Both the position numbers and the translations under genes were made by a program. Under the pieces are notes generated by a model. It made no database searches, was not told where the DNA came from, and was given only the letters and a program-made list of their open reading frames with translations. This document shows, one piece after another, positions 10,201 to 25,200 of a stretch of DNA of 64,000 bases. Within the stretch, counting starts at the first letter, position 1; every line of letters begins with the position of its first letter. The stretch comes from Chitinophagaceae bacterium (GTDB lineage: Bacteria > Bacteroidota > Bacteroidia > Chitinophagales > Chitinophagaceae): positions 1-64,000 of the forward strand of contig JADBXP010000001.1 of NCBI GenBank assembly GCA_020403455.1, in the 5' to 3' direction.

Positions 10201-13200
10201 TTTTAATTCAATTCCTGCATGGCTCAGCTTCTCGGTAATAAACATTTGGTAATCAATTATTTAGATTTAATCTGTTTTTAAGTTGGTTTTAAGTCGCCTT
10301 TAATCTGGCGGTCGGATGTTTGCATTATCAACATCAATTAAAACAACATAAAAACAAACAAAATGAAAAAGTTAATCTCTCTCCTCCAATTGACATTAGT
10401 TATTGCCGGTTTTTCTACTTTACTGGTTTCATGTTCAAAAAGTTCGGAGATACCGGAATCCATCGTTGAAAATCAAAACAGGAATTATGCTTATGGCAAT
10501 GTAACAGTCCTGGATAAGTATGGTAAGTTGACAGGAAACAACAGTGGTGTAAAAGTTACCATAGAAGGTAATGGAATTTCAAGGGAAGTTATTACCGGCA
10601 ACGATGGAAAGTACGAGTTCATGCAAGTACCTGCCGGTAACTATCAATTGAGTTTTTTCAAAGAAGGACTGGCATTCAGCGGTAAACCGGTTGAAGTAAA
10701 AGGATATACAGGTGTTTCTTCTACTTTCATCGGTCCGGTTGCAGAACACCTGTTGGTAATTGACAAGGCAACTATTCAGGGTCAGGAAATTCAGTTAATC
10801 ATGACTTCTAACCCAACACCTGCCAGCAAACAACCCGTTGGCTACACAGTATTTGCTTCTAACAGCAGTGATGTGAGTGCAGGAAATGCACCTTACTACA
10901 GAACTACAAGTTCGGAAGTGTTGGATGTTCAAACAATTTCTCTGGAAGTATTGGAAAAAGCCGGTATCAATACCAATGCCACCATTCACCTGGCGATTTA
11001 TCCTACCACTTCAGGAGTATCCACCTCCAATGTGAACGGAGTGATCAGCTTTCCGGCCATCAATTTAAGTGGGAAAAAAGTTATATCAGTAAAAAAATAA
11101 ATATCAATAGACTATGTTAAAAAAGCTCCGCTGTAGGCGGAGCTTTTGGTGTGGATGCGTATTATTCCTCACATATGGTTTTTTTTCATTAGATTTGAGT
11201 ATCCAATTCCTGTGAAACAATTACAATATACTCAACTGAGTGGCGTTATTAGATTCCGGTGTCATAAAACGGATGCTAACCCCCCCACCATGGCGTACAA
11301 ACGTCTGATTATAATATTTTTTGTCGGTTTCTTACATGTTGCCTTTGGGCAACCCAACTGTATTATTAAAACACGCTATCTGAATGATGGTATGACTGTA
11401 AAATACATTCAACCAGTAACCATAGATAGTACCTCTGAAGAAACTTGTGGAATGGGTATTGAGATGGCCAATGTTTCCAATTATATTACTTTACAATTTA
11501 CTTCATCAGTCGCACCCAAGCAATTGCAGGGCGATTTGGTTATTTTTTTTACGGACAAGTCTGAAATGCGATTGCCGCAGGCATTGATCAATTTAAGCCG
11601 CGTGAACGGAAAGCAGGTCACCCTATATACCTTTTATATATTAGATAAATTCACGAACCAAATCATCACCAAACCGGTTGAATCGATCTCCTATCAGTTG
11701 CTAAGTGGAGAACAAAAAACGGTATCCCTTAGATCAGATTTTTCTTTTATGCTTAAAAATGGATTGTTGTGCCTTAATCCACTTTTGTAAGCTCCCCCTT
11801 CCCGTTTTCCCCTTTTTTAAAGTAATTTGAATTTAAACCTCATTGTATGAAGTCATTCCTTCTGTATGCCTGTTGGCTCCTGTTCATTCCCGTTTCAGTT
11901 GTTGCTCAGTCCACCGATGCCTGGTTGCCAGTTTTTGAAAAAATAAATCAGGAAGTTCAACAAAATTCTCAGGCCTATCAGCGCCTGAGGGAAGCTACTT
12001 CAACAATTGGCCACCGTCTAACGGGTTCTTCCAACGGGAAAAAAGCGGAGGACTATGTTGCGCGTGTTTTAAGATCTTGGGGTTGTAAGGACGTGCGTTT
12101 CCAACCCTTCGCTGTCGAAAGCTGGAGCAGGGGTTCGCTCTCGCTCTCTGTAGGTACTGATGGGAAGATGCAGACCATGAAAGCAGTGACGCTTGCCCAT
12201 TCGCCCGTTAAGGCCGAGGTAAACCTGCCAATGGCGGACATGGGGAATGGTTTGGAAGAAGATTATTTGAACAATCCGGAAAAGGTAAGAGGTAAAATTG
12301 CATTGGTATATCTGGGAGTATTGCCCAATTCAAAACCCGGTACCGGAACCCTGCATCGATCAGAAAAGACAGCGCTTGCTTTTAAGTATGGAGCGAAAGG
12401 TATCATCATCATCAATACTCCTCCCGGAGGAATTCTTTTAACAGGAACCGCATCAGTTACCGGAAAACTAATAACCATCCCTGCGATTTGTATAGGTAGA
12501 GAAGATGGCATGGCACTGAAGGAAAGACTTGCTCAGTCCCCTTTGAATGCCAATATTAAAATGACCAATCAGTCGGCTGTTATCAAAGCGAGAAATGTTA
12601 TAGCAACCTTTCAAGGATCAAGTCTTCCCCGGGAAAAAATAATAATGGGAGGGCATTTGGATAGTTGGGACTTGGCAACGGGTGCCATCGACAATGGCAT
12701 AGGATCATTCTCTGTACTCGATATGGCCAGAACATTTCAAGTACTAGGTTTGAAAACTGCTCGCACCATAGAATTTGTGTTGTTCATGGGGGAAGAACAG
12801 GGGCTTCTTGGTTCAAGGCATTATGTAGCCAATGGAAATAAAAACAAAGAGCTGGAGCAAATTCGTTACATGTTGAATTATGATATGACCAATGATCCAA
12901 AGGGGTTCTCCTCGTCAACTGATACCACCAAAGAATTGTTCCAACAAATAGGGGCCACTGTTCAAAAGGTTGACCCGGCATTTCCCAATATGTTTAGGTC
13001 CGGAGCCGGATTGCACAGCGATCACCAACCCTTTCTCTTACAGGGGATACCAACCGGGGGTGGTGCGGGAGGGACATTGCCGAACAATGCCGGCCCCTGC
13101 TATCATGCCGATTGTGATGATTTTAAATTAGTAGATGAACAGGGCATGAAGAACACAGTACGGTATAATACAATGCTGGTTTATGCTCTTGCGAATGCCA

Positions 13201-16200
13201 GTAAAATTCCAGCCAAAAAATTGTCGGACGAAGAAACCAGACTCTTCCTCATCAAAAATAAACTCGAGGAGCCGCTCAGAATCTCCGGTGACTGGAGGTG
13301 GAAAGATAAGTAGGACTGATGCCTTGCATTCATTGACGGAATCTTGCCGGCAATACTTTGCTTCTTGTAGCGATCATTAAAATGGTCTGGTAATTTCCAG
13401 AGAAACTAATCCATTATCATAATCAGAATAAGTGGGGCATTCTTTGCACCACTCTGGTTTTACCCATTTCATGAATTCCGCCATGAAAAAATAGTTGCCT
13501 ATGACGAATTCAACAGTTTCCCCAATTTGATAATCACTTTTATAGGAAACCCTGCGGGTGATTTCCTTTGCATATTGTGCAGTAATGATCTGCATGAATT
13601 CCGTAATCGTATTTCCGCCCTCATTTTCTGTTGTCAGGCTGTTTTTTTCCTGTGTACTCTTGGCTTTTCGATAACGATAACTCGAGGCCAGTCTGATGCC
13701 CAATTTCTTCCAACTTTCGGGTAACTGGTGGTGTGCGATTGATTGAAAGCTAATTCGGTCAATGTTTTTAGCAAAATCGGTATGGGCATAAAATCTGTTG
13801 TTGTCCATGTTATACCGGATACAACGTGTTTTGGCTGAATCAGGGGAACTGATTCTTGCCATACAAACCCCGCGAGATTCCAAAGATGAGCTTTTGGTAA
13901 CACCTAAATCGATGCTAAGGGGCATTTCAGTGAGTGGTGATTGAGCCGCTAAGTTGAGGGGTAGGTAAACAGACGGCAGCAGAATACCAAAAAGTATCAC
14001 CAGATTTCTGCCGACCATTTTCATAAATATATTGAATTTTTCCCCTGGGTCCGGGGACTCAGGCTTGCTTACTGTCGGTAAATTTACTAATTCCTGACAA
14101 TACGGCGAAGAACACGGTATTTTCCATCTATTTCTTGCCTCGAATAGGTTAATTCCAAAATACGGGCAATCATTGGATAAATATGCACATTGGAAAAGCC
14201 ATCTACTACCTTCATTTGCTTAAATGCAGGTCCCCAGGCCATAAAACTGGCATGCATATCCGGGTGTCGGTTGTCGTAACCATGTTTTCCGGGTGACATC
14301 GGGTTACCGGATGGATTGAAAATAGCGGGTGGTTCTGCTACCAACAGTATATCTCCTATGCGGTTGTACCTGTCATCGGCGGCACCATATTTCCAATGGG
14401 CGGGAATGTCTTTCTTCAGATATACCTGAAAGTACCCTTTCTCCTTTTTTAGTAATTCATATTGCGGTAAAATAGCGGCCTCATTTTTGCCATAGAGATG
14501 AACAGTAGCATTTCCATAAGGTACAATGAATTGAGCAGTATCAATGCACTTGGGTAAACGCATGACCTTCCCTGGATCAATTTTTGTCATTCCATGATCA
14601 GATACAAAAACAAAACTTACCGGTAATCCGGAAGCCCGGGCCACACTGTCTAATTTCCCAATTGCAGCATCTACCCATTGTACAGCTTTACCCGTTTCCT
14701 CTGCGTCGGGTCCGAAAACATGACCTGCATAGTCTACTTCCGGGAAGTAAAAGGTGATGAAATGAGGTCTTCTTTCTTCCGGCAGCCGCAACCATTCAGC
14801 AACTACTTGTATTCTTGTATCAATAGGAATTTTATCGTTGTAATTGTAGTAATAAGTTGGACGTTTTCCCTGTATCGCACTCTCTGAAGCAACCCAGTAA
14901 AAACTGGCAGCCAGCATGCCCTGTTCTTCTGCAAGAACCCACAAAGGCTTCCCACCATACCAACTTGAATCAGCGACCTGTCTTTTATTAGACATTGAAT
15001 AAACTGTTCTCTTGTTGCGGTCATAAAAGTTATTATCGACCAAACCATGATGGGCCGGATGAAGACCTGTAACAATGCTGTAATGATTTGGGAAGGTAAC
15101 AGTAGGAAAGCCTGCTTCGAGATAACTTGCTCTTACCCCTTGTTTACCGAGTGCTAGCAGATTTTTTGCCCCGTATTTTTCTGCCATATCAGCCCTGAAT
15201 CCATCCGCTGAAATTAATATGATGTAGGGCTTTCCTATCTGATTACGTTTGTTAACCCGTTCATGGTTGATCTGTTGGGTTGTATCCTGCGCATGCAGTG
15301 GAAGACAAGAAAAGGAGAATAATGAAATGGCAAATAAGCAACTACCAATAATTCTAAGATTCATTCTTCTGTTTTTTTGGGAAAATTGATTCCAGGTAGA
15401 GTGAGATTACAATGGTTATGTTTCCTACCACCATGCCGGCGGCCACATCTACGGGAAAATGTTGTGCCAAATAGATACGGGAATATCCTACGCCGAGTGC
15501 CAATAAGAATCCAATAGGTACTACACTCCTATGTGAAATCAAATGACATGCCAACAAAAAAATACTAAAGGCAGCAGAAGTATGTCCCGAAGGAAAACTT
15601 TGACTGGTATGTAATTCAACACCCGGAACGGTATGAATGGCAGGTAATTCTTTTGGATCTGCAGCAGGTCTAAGTTCATCAGGAAACAAAAGGTGCTTGC
15701 CCCCCTGTGCCAGTAGGGTAGATACAGCTATGCAACAGAGTACCAGTAGTAATTTTTTTCTTTGGTAATAGGCGACCAGAAGTACAACAAGTACCCACAT
15801 CCAACCGTCTCCCAAATAGGTCCACCCATGAAAAATTCTATCTAACCATGTTCCTCCATTGCCATTGAGCAGAAGGAAAAATGAATATTTCCCCATTGTA
15901 TAGGAACCAATGAAAAGTAATCCTGCAGTTAACAGAGTTACCAAAAGGGCATTGTTTAATTGTCTACTGACCGTCATGTTGAATAACGGGCTAAAGTTAA
16001 GACAAAACCGGGCGATCGGCCCCTACACTTCAGTTAAATATTCATGATGCAATACCTGCCAGCTCGAGACTTTTTTTCTTCACTTGCACCAGATCAAGAT
16101 TATCAATGATAGGGTCAGGGGTCAGCAGGAGGCTGTTTCCGTTTTCTTTCCACCAATTCGATGAACGAAGATGGGATTGATGAATTACCCCGATAAGGTA

Positions 16201-19200
16201 TTTCCTGTCACTATTGGCATGCCATTCTTCCATCCACTCAAATTTTTCTTGCGGTACCCATTTCCAGTCATTACAACTGAGGTAGATCCTCAAATAATAA
16301 TCGTTGGTTAATTCGTGAGGGGTATGGAAATATCTTTTCTTGTATTCATATTTGTATTGGTAGCGCAATGCAGCAATATCGCTAACGACTGCTGATGCGG
16401 TTGGAAAACTACCCGCACCCTTACCATAAAAAAATTGCTTGTCTGCGAAACCACTTTCAATCACTACACCATTGTATTCGTTCCGCACAAATGACAATGG
16501 ATCAGACGCCGGAATGAATTGCGGCAATACGAAAGCTGCTACTTTCCCATTCGATAATTTTTTGGCCTGGGCTACCAGCTTGATCTCATAATTTTTTTCC
16601 TTGGCTACCAGTGCATCCGATAATTGTATGTGCTGAATGCCCGTAAATAAAATGTTTTCAGGTCGTTCCACTATACCGTAAGCATGGTTCAGCAAAATGA
16701 TCCATTTATTTAGTGCATCCCAGCCTTCTGTGTCTAATGCCGGATTGCTTTCAGCGAAGCCGAGTTGTTGTGCCAACAACAGCGCCTCCGGGAAATCCAG
16801 TTTGTCTTCAAACATTTTGGTAAGAATGAAATTGGTTGAGCCATTGACAATTGCCCGAATGGAATGTAACAGATCATTGTCATAATATTCTTCCAGATTC
16901 CTGATGACCGGAATTGAGGCGCAAGCAGCAGATTCATATAAAAATGAAGCACCTGTTTTTTCCTGAATTTCCAATAACTCTGTCAGGTGCTCTGCAATCA
17001 TTTTTTTACTTGCACTTATAGCAGATTTATGACTTAATAGTGCAGTGGAAACAATTTCATAAGCAGCGGTTGCATCATCAATTACTTCTACTACCACATT
17101 GATTTCCGGATCATCGAGTATGTCTTCTCTTCGGGTAGTAAAGAGCTCCACCGGTGCATTTCTTGTCTTTTCAGCATTTTTAATGCATACTTTTTTGATG
17201 GTTGCTTTCAGTGATGGCGTTTGTTGTAAAACGCGGTAGAGACCTTCTCCCACCACTCCGAAGCCAAATAATCCGATAACAAGTTTTGTTTGTGTGTTCA
17301 TATCAATTTTATAAAGTATTGTAATGGTTAAATGAAAGCGGGTTCTTGTTGTATTTTAGCCGCAGTATAATTTGTCACTCGATTCAAAGTTTCAGTAAGA
17401 TCATTGAAGAGGTCTGCTCCTTCTTCCAGTCCGATGGATAACCTGATCAAACCATCTTCGATGCCTGCAGCTCGTCGTTTTGATACCGGAATGGTTTTGT
17501 GGGTCATACTGGCGGGGTGTGAGATCAAACTTTTAATACCGCCCAGACTTTCTGCCAGCTTAAAAAGTTGAGTTCCTGTAATGAAGTCTCGTGCCGCCTT
17601 TTCGGTGTTATCATGTAATACAAAGGAAATCATACCTCCGAAGCCTGTTGCTTGTTGTGTGGCAATCAAATGATTGGGATGTGTTGTTAACCCCGGGTAA
17701 TTTACATGCCGAATTGCCGGGTGGTGTTGGAGCTGGGTGGCAATTTCCAATGCACTTCTGCTGTGTTGACGTATTCTTAAGTGCAGTGTTTCCAATCCCC
17801 TTATCACCAGCCAACTATCAAAAGGGCTTAATATAGCACCGCAGGCATTTTGAAAGTATTGCAGTCTTTTCCCTATTTCCGCATCAGCCGTTACCAGCAA
17901 TCCCGCAATCAGGTCACTGTGACCGGCAAGGTATTTGGTGGCACTATGAACAACTATGTCGGCACCGAGGGTAATGGGTTGTTGCAATACCGGAGTGGCA
18001 AATGTATTGTCAACGCAGAGCAGACAATCATGTCGATGTGCCAATGTAGCCAGGGCAGTAATATCAGAAATCTTTAAGGTCGGATTACTCGGTGTTTCCA
18101 CCCACAGTAGTCGGGTAGCCGGACTGATAGCTGCCTCTACTGCTTTCAGGTCAGCTGTATCTACCAGCTTTACCCGGATACCATATTGTTCATAAACGCC
18201 TGTAAACAACCGAAAGGCACCTCCATATATATCATCAATGGCAACAATTTCATCACCGCTGCGCAGTAACTTTAAAACGGCATCAATCGCAGCGAGTCCG
18301 CTTGAAAAAGCAAGTCCCATTCTGCCATTTTCCATTTTGGCAATTAAATCTTCTAAAATTTTTCTGGTAGGATTTCCGGTTCGGGCATAATCAAAGCCCT
18401 TGTTGATACCGGGTGCTTCCTGTACAAATGTAGAGGTAGCATAGATTGGCACCGAGATGGCGCCGGTTTGTTCATCCACAGGAATGCTGTGGATCAGGCG
18501 TGTGGCTGATAGCATGTTAAACAGTTTTGTTTGACTGTTACTTGGGGGTAACAGACAAATGGGTGACAGAATGAATTTTCATTCTTCGAACATGTTATCA
18601 AGAAAGTAAGTGAGTGAACCGGCAGTAGATTTCTGCAGAAAAAGTGGTGTAACACTGTCTTATCTTTCCACAAGTGATATGTGGTCGGAATTGGCACCTT
18701 CATACAACCGGTACACCGGGTTATATGGGTTGCCAAGGCATCATCGGGCCTGAATCCCTCCGCCTTTCTTGATAAGTTGTAACAAAGAACTGGAGCAAAT
18801 ATAGGGGGTACGATTGATTCCAACAAAAAAAATGGATCATTAACTCCTATTTCAACCTTTCCCCTTTCCTATTGTTATCTTTAACGCTTGTATGTCTATC
18901 CCAACTACTTCTCAACCCGCATCAGTTTCCGAAGGCAATGATTTTATCGTTGTAACTGGGGCTCGGGAACACAACCTTCAGAACATTGATATAGCCATCC
19001 CCAAAAATCAACTGGTGGTTTTTACCGGTGTCAGTGGAAGTGGAAAATCATCCCTGGCTTTCGATACCATCTTCAATGAAGGTCAGAGGAGATACATGGA
19101 AAGCTTCAGCGCGTATGCCCGTCAGTTCATGGGTGATATGGAGCGTCCTGAAGTGGATAGAATAACCGGATTATCACCTGTTATCTCCATCGAACAAAAA

Positions 19201-22200
19201 ACGACCAATAAGAATCCCCGATCAACAGTAGGCACCGTTACAGAGATTTACGATTTCATGCGTCTCCTCTATGCTCGCATTGGTGAAGCATATAGCTATG
19301 AAACGGGCAAGAAAATGGTTCGCTTCAGTGAAGAAGAAATCATTGCGAATATTTTTGAAAGATTCTCCGGTGCTGCAGTTACCCTCTTGGCGCCGATTGT
19401 TAGAGGTAGAAAAGGTCATTACAGGGAACTCTTTGAGGAAATCAGAAAAAAGGGATTCCTGAAAGTTAGGGTCGATGGTGAAATATTGGACATAAAACCC
19501 AAGATGCAGGTCGACAGGTATAAGATTCATGACATCGAAGTGGTGATCGACCGCCTACCTGTAAAAGAGGACATGAAAGTTCGCATCAGTCAAAGTGTAC
19601 AGCAGTCACTGAAGATGGGCAACGATCTCATGTTTTTGTTGCTCAACCAAAATGGAAAGCTTATTCAATATTCCCGCCACCTGATGTGCGAAGATACCGG
19701 CATCAGTTACGAGGAACCTTCCCCCAATACCTTTTCTTTTAATTCGCCGTATGGCGCTTGTCCTACCTGCAGGGGGCTCGGACAAATTTCTGTTGTTGAT
19801 ATGGAAGCGGTTATACCTGATCCTTCTCTTTCTGTTCGTCAGGGAGGTATTGCTCCCTTGGGCGAAGAGCGACAGGCCTATCTGTATCAGTCGGTGGAGA
19901 CTTTCGCAAAAAAGAACAAGATCAATCTCGACAAACCATTGCATGATTTGAGTCTCACTGCCAGGAACTTACTTTTATTCGGCACCCCTGATGCCGGAAA
20001 ATTAGAAGTGGTTCCATCAGATGATGGTGCATCAGGGTCTTTGTATGATCATTCTGTTTATGAAGGAATTGTACCCATGTTGCAACGCTGGTTCACACAT
20101 GGGAATAGTACGGAAGCCCTGCATGAATGGGTGGTGAAATTCATGCAACAAAAGGATTGTCCTGCTTGTGAAGGCCAACGACTCAAGAAAGAAAGTCGCT
20201 GGTTTCTCATACAAAAGAAGAACATTGCTGAGTTGAGTAAAATGGACTTATCCTCTTTGCAGGAATGGTTGACAGCTGCATCCGGCAAACTTTCCTCCAA
20301 GCAACAGAAGATTGCGCGTGATATTTTGAAAGAGATACAGGAAAGATTACAATTTCTTTTAGATGTTGGACTCCATTACCTCACCATTGAAAGACCTACG
20401 AGAACCCTGAGTGGAGGTGAATCTCAGCGCATACGACTCGCTACTCAAATCGGATCTCGCTTGCAAGGCATTACTTATATTCTTGATGAACCTTCCATCG
20501 GACTTCACCAGCGTGATAACCAGCGTTTGATCAAATCACTTTTAAATCTGCGAGACATTGGTAACAATGTTTTGGTAGTCGAGCACGATAAAGACATCAT
20601 GCTGGCAGCCAATTATCTGGTTGATATCGGGCCAGGTGCGGGACGGAAGGGAGGAAACATTGTTGCTGCCGGAACCCCGGAAGCAATTTTGAAAAGTAAT
20701 TCAGAAACTGCCAGCTATCTGAAAGGAGAAAAGAAAATTCCTGTACCAAAAGAGCGAAGAAAGGGCAATGGCAAGTGGCTCGAATTAAAGGGAGCCAAAG
20801 GCAATAACCTGAAAAATGTTACGGTTCAATTTCCGTTGGGATCCTTGATTGTTGTCTCGGGTGTAAGCGGGAGTGGAAAGTCAACGCTGATCAATGAAAC
20901 ACTGTATCCCCTTTTATCTAAGCATTGCTACAACAGCAGGGTTTCGCCCATGCCTTTTCAATCCATTTCAGGATTGGAACATATTGACAAAGTCATAGAG
21001 ATAGATCAATCACCTATCGGTAGAACCCCTCGCAGCAATCCTGCAACCTACTGTGGTTTTTTTACAGAGATTCGTTCACTCTTCGCTGCTGTTCCAGAGG
21101 CAAAAATTCGTGGGTATGCTCCGGGAAGATTTTCCTTCAATGTAAAAGGGGGCCGCTGTGATGTTTGTGAAGGAGGGGGGATGCGCGTTATTGAAATGAA
21201 TTTTCTTCCTGATGTTTATGTTCATTGTGAAAAATGCAATGGGCAACGCTATAATCGGGAAACACTTGAAATCCGCTACAAAGGGAAATCAATCAGTGAT
21301 GTATTGAATATGACGGTCGATGAGGCGGTTGAATTCTTTCAGCCAATCGGTTACTTGTACAGAAAAATAAAAGTTCTGCAGGATGTTGGTTTAGGATACA
21401 TTACTTTGGGACAATCGGCTGTAACATTAAGTGGTGGTGAAGCCCAGCGGGTTAAATTAGCTACTGAACTTGGAAAAAAAGATACCGGTAAAACATTTTA
21501 TATCCTGGATGAACCAACAACAGGATTGCATTTTCAAGATATCCTCCATTTGTTACAGGTATTGAATCAACTGGTGAACAGAGGCAATACGGTATTGATC
21601 ATCGAACACAACATGGATGTGATCAAAGTGGCAGATTATATCATTGATCTTGGTCCGGAAGGAGGAGATGCCGGAGGGAAAATATTATTTCAGGGTGTTC
21701 CTGAAAAATTGATAGCTGTTAAGGAAAGTCACACAGCCCCTTTCTTGCAACAGGAACTCGCAGCCGGATAGGTTATCCCTTTAACAACATGTGGATGTGT
21801 TCGATGTTATCTTCCAGGTACACTTCTCCGATTGTCTGAAATCCGAATGAGCCATAAAATTCTTTCAGATATAGCTGTGCGCCGATTTTAATTGGGCCTT
21901 CTCCGAAGAGCCGATGACACTCACTGATCGCTTCCCGCATCAATAATTTTCCTGCGCCTGTTCTTCTGCTCTGGGGAGAGGTGATAACGCGGCCAATGGA
22001 CATATACTCATAAGCAATACCCAGTGGAAGCAGACGGGCATAGGCAATCAATACATCTCCGGAATGAATGGTCAGGTGATGAGCAAAAGGATCTTTTCCG
22101 TCTGCATCCTGAAAAACGCATTGCTGCTCTACCACAAAAACTTCATTCCTTAATTGTATGATTTGATAAAGAGCCTGTGGTGTTAGAGAATCAAATGGTG

Positions 22201-25200
22201 TGCAAGCAATGGTTATATCCGGATGAAGATTCGTTGCCATAATAAGTATTCAATTTTGTGGGGATAGTCAATATCCATATTTATTTTTCCAGCGGTCCTT
22301 CAAAAACTTTTTCATTTCCTGTTCTCGGGCGTTGGCTCCGGGCCGATAAAAAGTATGTCCTTCCAGTGAATCGGGAAGATATTCCTGTTCGATGAAATTT
22401 CCTGATCCCAAGTGCGAATAGAGATAATCTTTACCATACTGTAAATCCTTCATAAGACCGGTAGGTGCATTGCGAAGATGAAGAGGTACAGGTAAATCGC
22501 CTTTTCCTTTTACGAACTGCAGTGCTTCCTGGATGGCTTCGTAAGAGGCATTGCTCTTGGGAGAACCCGCCAGATAGATGGCACATTGTGATAAAATGAT
22601 TCTACTTTCCGGATACCCAATTTTGGCAACCGCATCAAAAGTGGCATTTGCCAGTAAAAGTGCGTTGGGGTTGGCGTTGCCGATGTCTTCACTGGCAAAA
22701 ATGAGCATGCGGCGGGCTATGAACTTGACATCTTCGCCACCTTCAATCATTCGTGCCAACCAATAAACTGCTCCATTCGGATCACTCCCACGCATGCTTT
22801 TGATAAAAGCAGAAACTATGTCATAATGCTGTTCCCCACTTTTGTCATACAATGCAACTTTCTTTTGGGCCACCCGCATTACGGTATCATCTGTTATGAT
22901 GATTTGCTTGTTGTCTCCTTGTAGTTGCGCTTGTTCATGCTGGAATACCAATTCAAAGAGGTTCAGTAATTTTCTTCCGTCTCCTCCAGCCAGTTGGAAG
23001 AGGGCTGCAGTTTGTTGGAGATGGAAAGAATACGGAAGCAGTGCCTCATCTGTTTGGATGGCTTGCTCCAGCATTTGCAGCATGTCTTTATCACTCAGCG
23101 GTTTCAGTACATATACCTGACACCTGCTCAGCAAGGCACTGTTCACTTCAAAGGAAGGATTTTCTGTAGTTGCGCCAATGAGAGTAATGGTGCCTTTTTC
23201 AACCGCACCCAACAAGGCATCCTGTTGAGATTTATTAAAGCGATGTATTTCGTCAATGAACAAAATGGTTCCTGTTACATTTTTAGCGGCTTCGATCACT
23301 TCCCTGATTTCCTTTACCCCACTGCTGATGGCACTCAACTGAAAACAAGGCACCTGAAGTGTTTGGGCAATGATCTGCGCCAGCGTGGTCTTTCCAACAC
23401 CCGGAGGACCCCACAGTATCATGGAATGTACTTTCCCCCTTTCAACTATTTGTCGCAATACACTACCTGCACCGGTGAGGTGTTCTTGACCTGCCAAAGC
23501 ATCCAGCGTTTGTGGACGCATCCTTTCGGCAAGCGGACTGGTAGGGTTCAGCATACAATATTTTTAAAGCATGGTAATCTCAGTATTTCTCGTTGGGAGA
23601 AGTATACAATTTCTGCAGCCGGAAATTGATAACCAGATGTATCAGTAATGTTACACTTACCACCAGTAAAAAAACTGAAAAAGATTTTAGTCTGCCAACC
23701 ATTTGCTCGGCAGTTATTCCACCGGCCAGCGTTCCCATGGTATCGATGGTAGGCTGTATCATTTCGACTAACTTCTGTTCAGGAAGGAATAGAATGGCTG
23801 CAGCATTCATGAGAAAAAGAACACTCATGAAAATAGTGACAAATCCGTTGACACGCATCCAGTCCCGCAGTTTCCCGGATACAGGTTGACCTGCTTCAAT
23901 CCGTTGGGTAAAACGAAAACTGGTGAAAATATAAATGGTAAAGCAGGCCATGAGAAATAGGGGCAGTAGCAACTGGACATTTGAAATGGCAATCACTAAC
24001 ATCATCAGCGCCACCATTCCGAAAAAGAAACCAATGGGTAACAGGAGGTATGTCAATACCTTGAAGATTGTAAGTTCAGTCCGGTTCAATGCAATAATTT
24101 TTATTGAAGGGCTAAGTTACCAAATCCGTTGTTTTCAACCGGAATAATTATGACATGTGGGTGAAGCTCAATCCACCAAAGGCTCATTTCAGGTTCAGCT
24201 TGATTTGCAGTTCGTCGAGTTGCTGCTGGTCGATTGTTCCCGGGGCATCTAGCATAACATCCCTGCCGCTGTTGTTTTTCGGGAAAGCTATGAAATCTCG
24301 GATGCTTTCACTTCCGCCCAAAATAGAACAGAGACGGTCAAAGCCGAAGGCAATACCGCCATGTGGTGGTGCACCGTATTCAAAAGCACCTAACAGAAAT
24401 CCAAATTTATGGCGTGCTTCTTCCTCGGTCATTCCCAGTGCAGCGAACATTTTTTCCTGGAGTGGGCGCTGAAAGATTCTGATGGAACCACCTCCAATTT
24501 CGTTCCCATTCAGTACCATGTCATACGCATTTGCCTTGATACCGGCATAAGGATGTTCCAGGTACCTCGCAGCATCTTTTATTTCCGGGTCATTGTCGAT
24601 CATCACAGCAATATGTTCCGGCTTGGGTGCAGTAAAAGGATGGTGACGGGCAACCCAGCGATTTTCTTCTTCCGCATATTCAAAGAGTGGGAAATCTACT
24701 ACCCATAGTAACTTTAACTCCTCTTCTTTTCTCCAGCCCAGGCGCTTCCCCATTTCTAAACGGAGTTCGCTGGCAGCTTTTCTGGTTTTCTCTTCTCTAC
24801 CTGCAAGCAGGAAGACCAAATCTCCCGGCAGTGCTCCAGAGCTTTCAGCTATGGCTTTCAATTGTTCCTCAGAGAAGAATTTATCTATGCTGCTTTTACA
24901 GGTTCCGTCAGCATTGTATTTAATATAGACAAGTCCCTGCATACCAATTTGAGGTCGCTTTACCCATTCAGTTAATTCGTCGATTTGTTTGCGGGTATAT
25001 TCAGCACAACCTGTCACTGCCATTCCAATAATGGTTTCAGCGCCATCCAAAACAGCGAATCCGGTTTGCCGGAAGTCAATATTACCGGCAGTAGCAGCAG
25101 ATCGTTGGGGAAATGTGTGAGAGGGGAATTGGAAGTTGGCTAACTGCATGCCGAAACGAATATCCGGTTTATCGTTGCCATAGCGCCACATCGCTTCTTC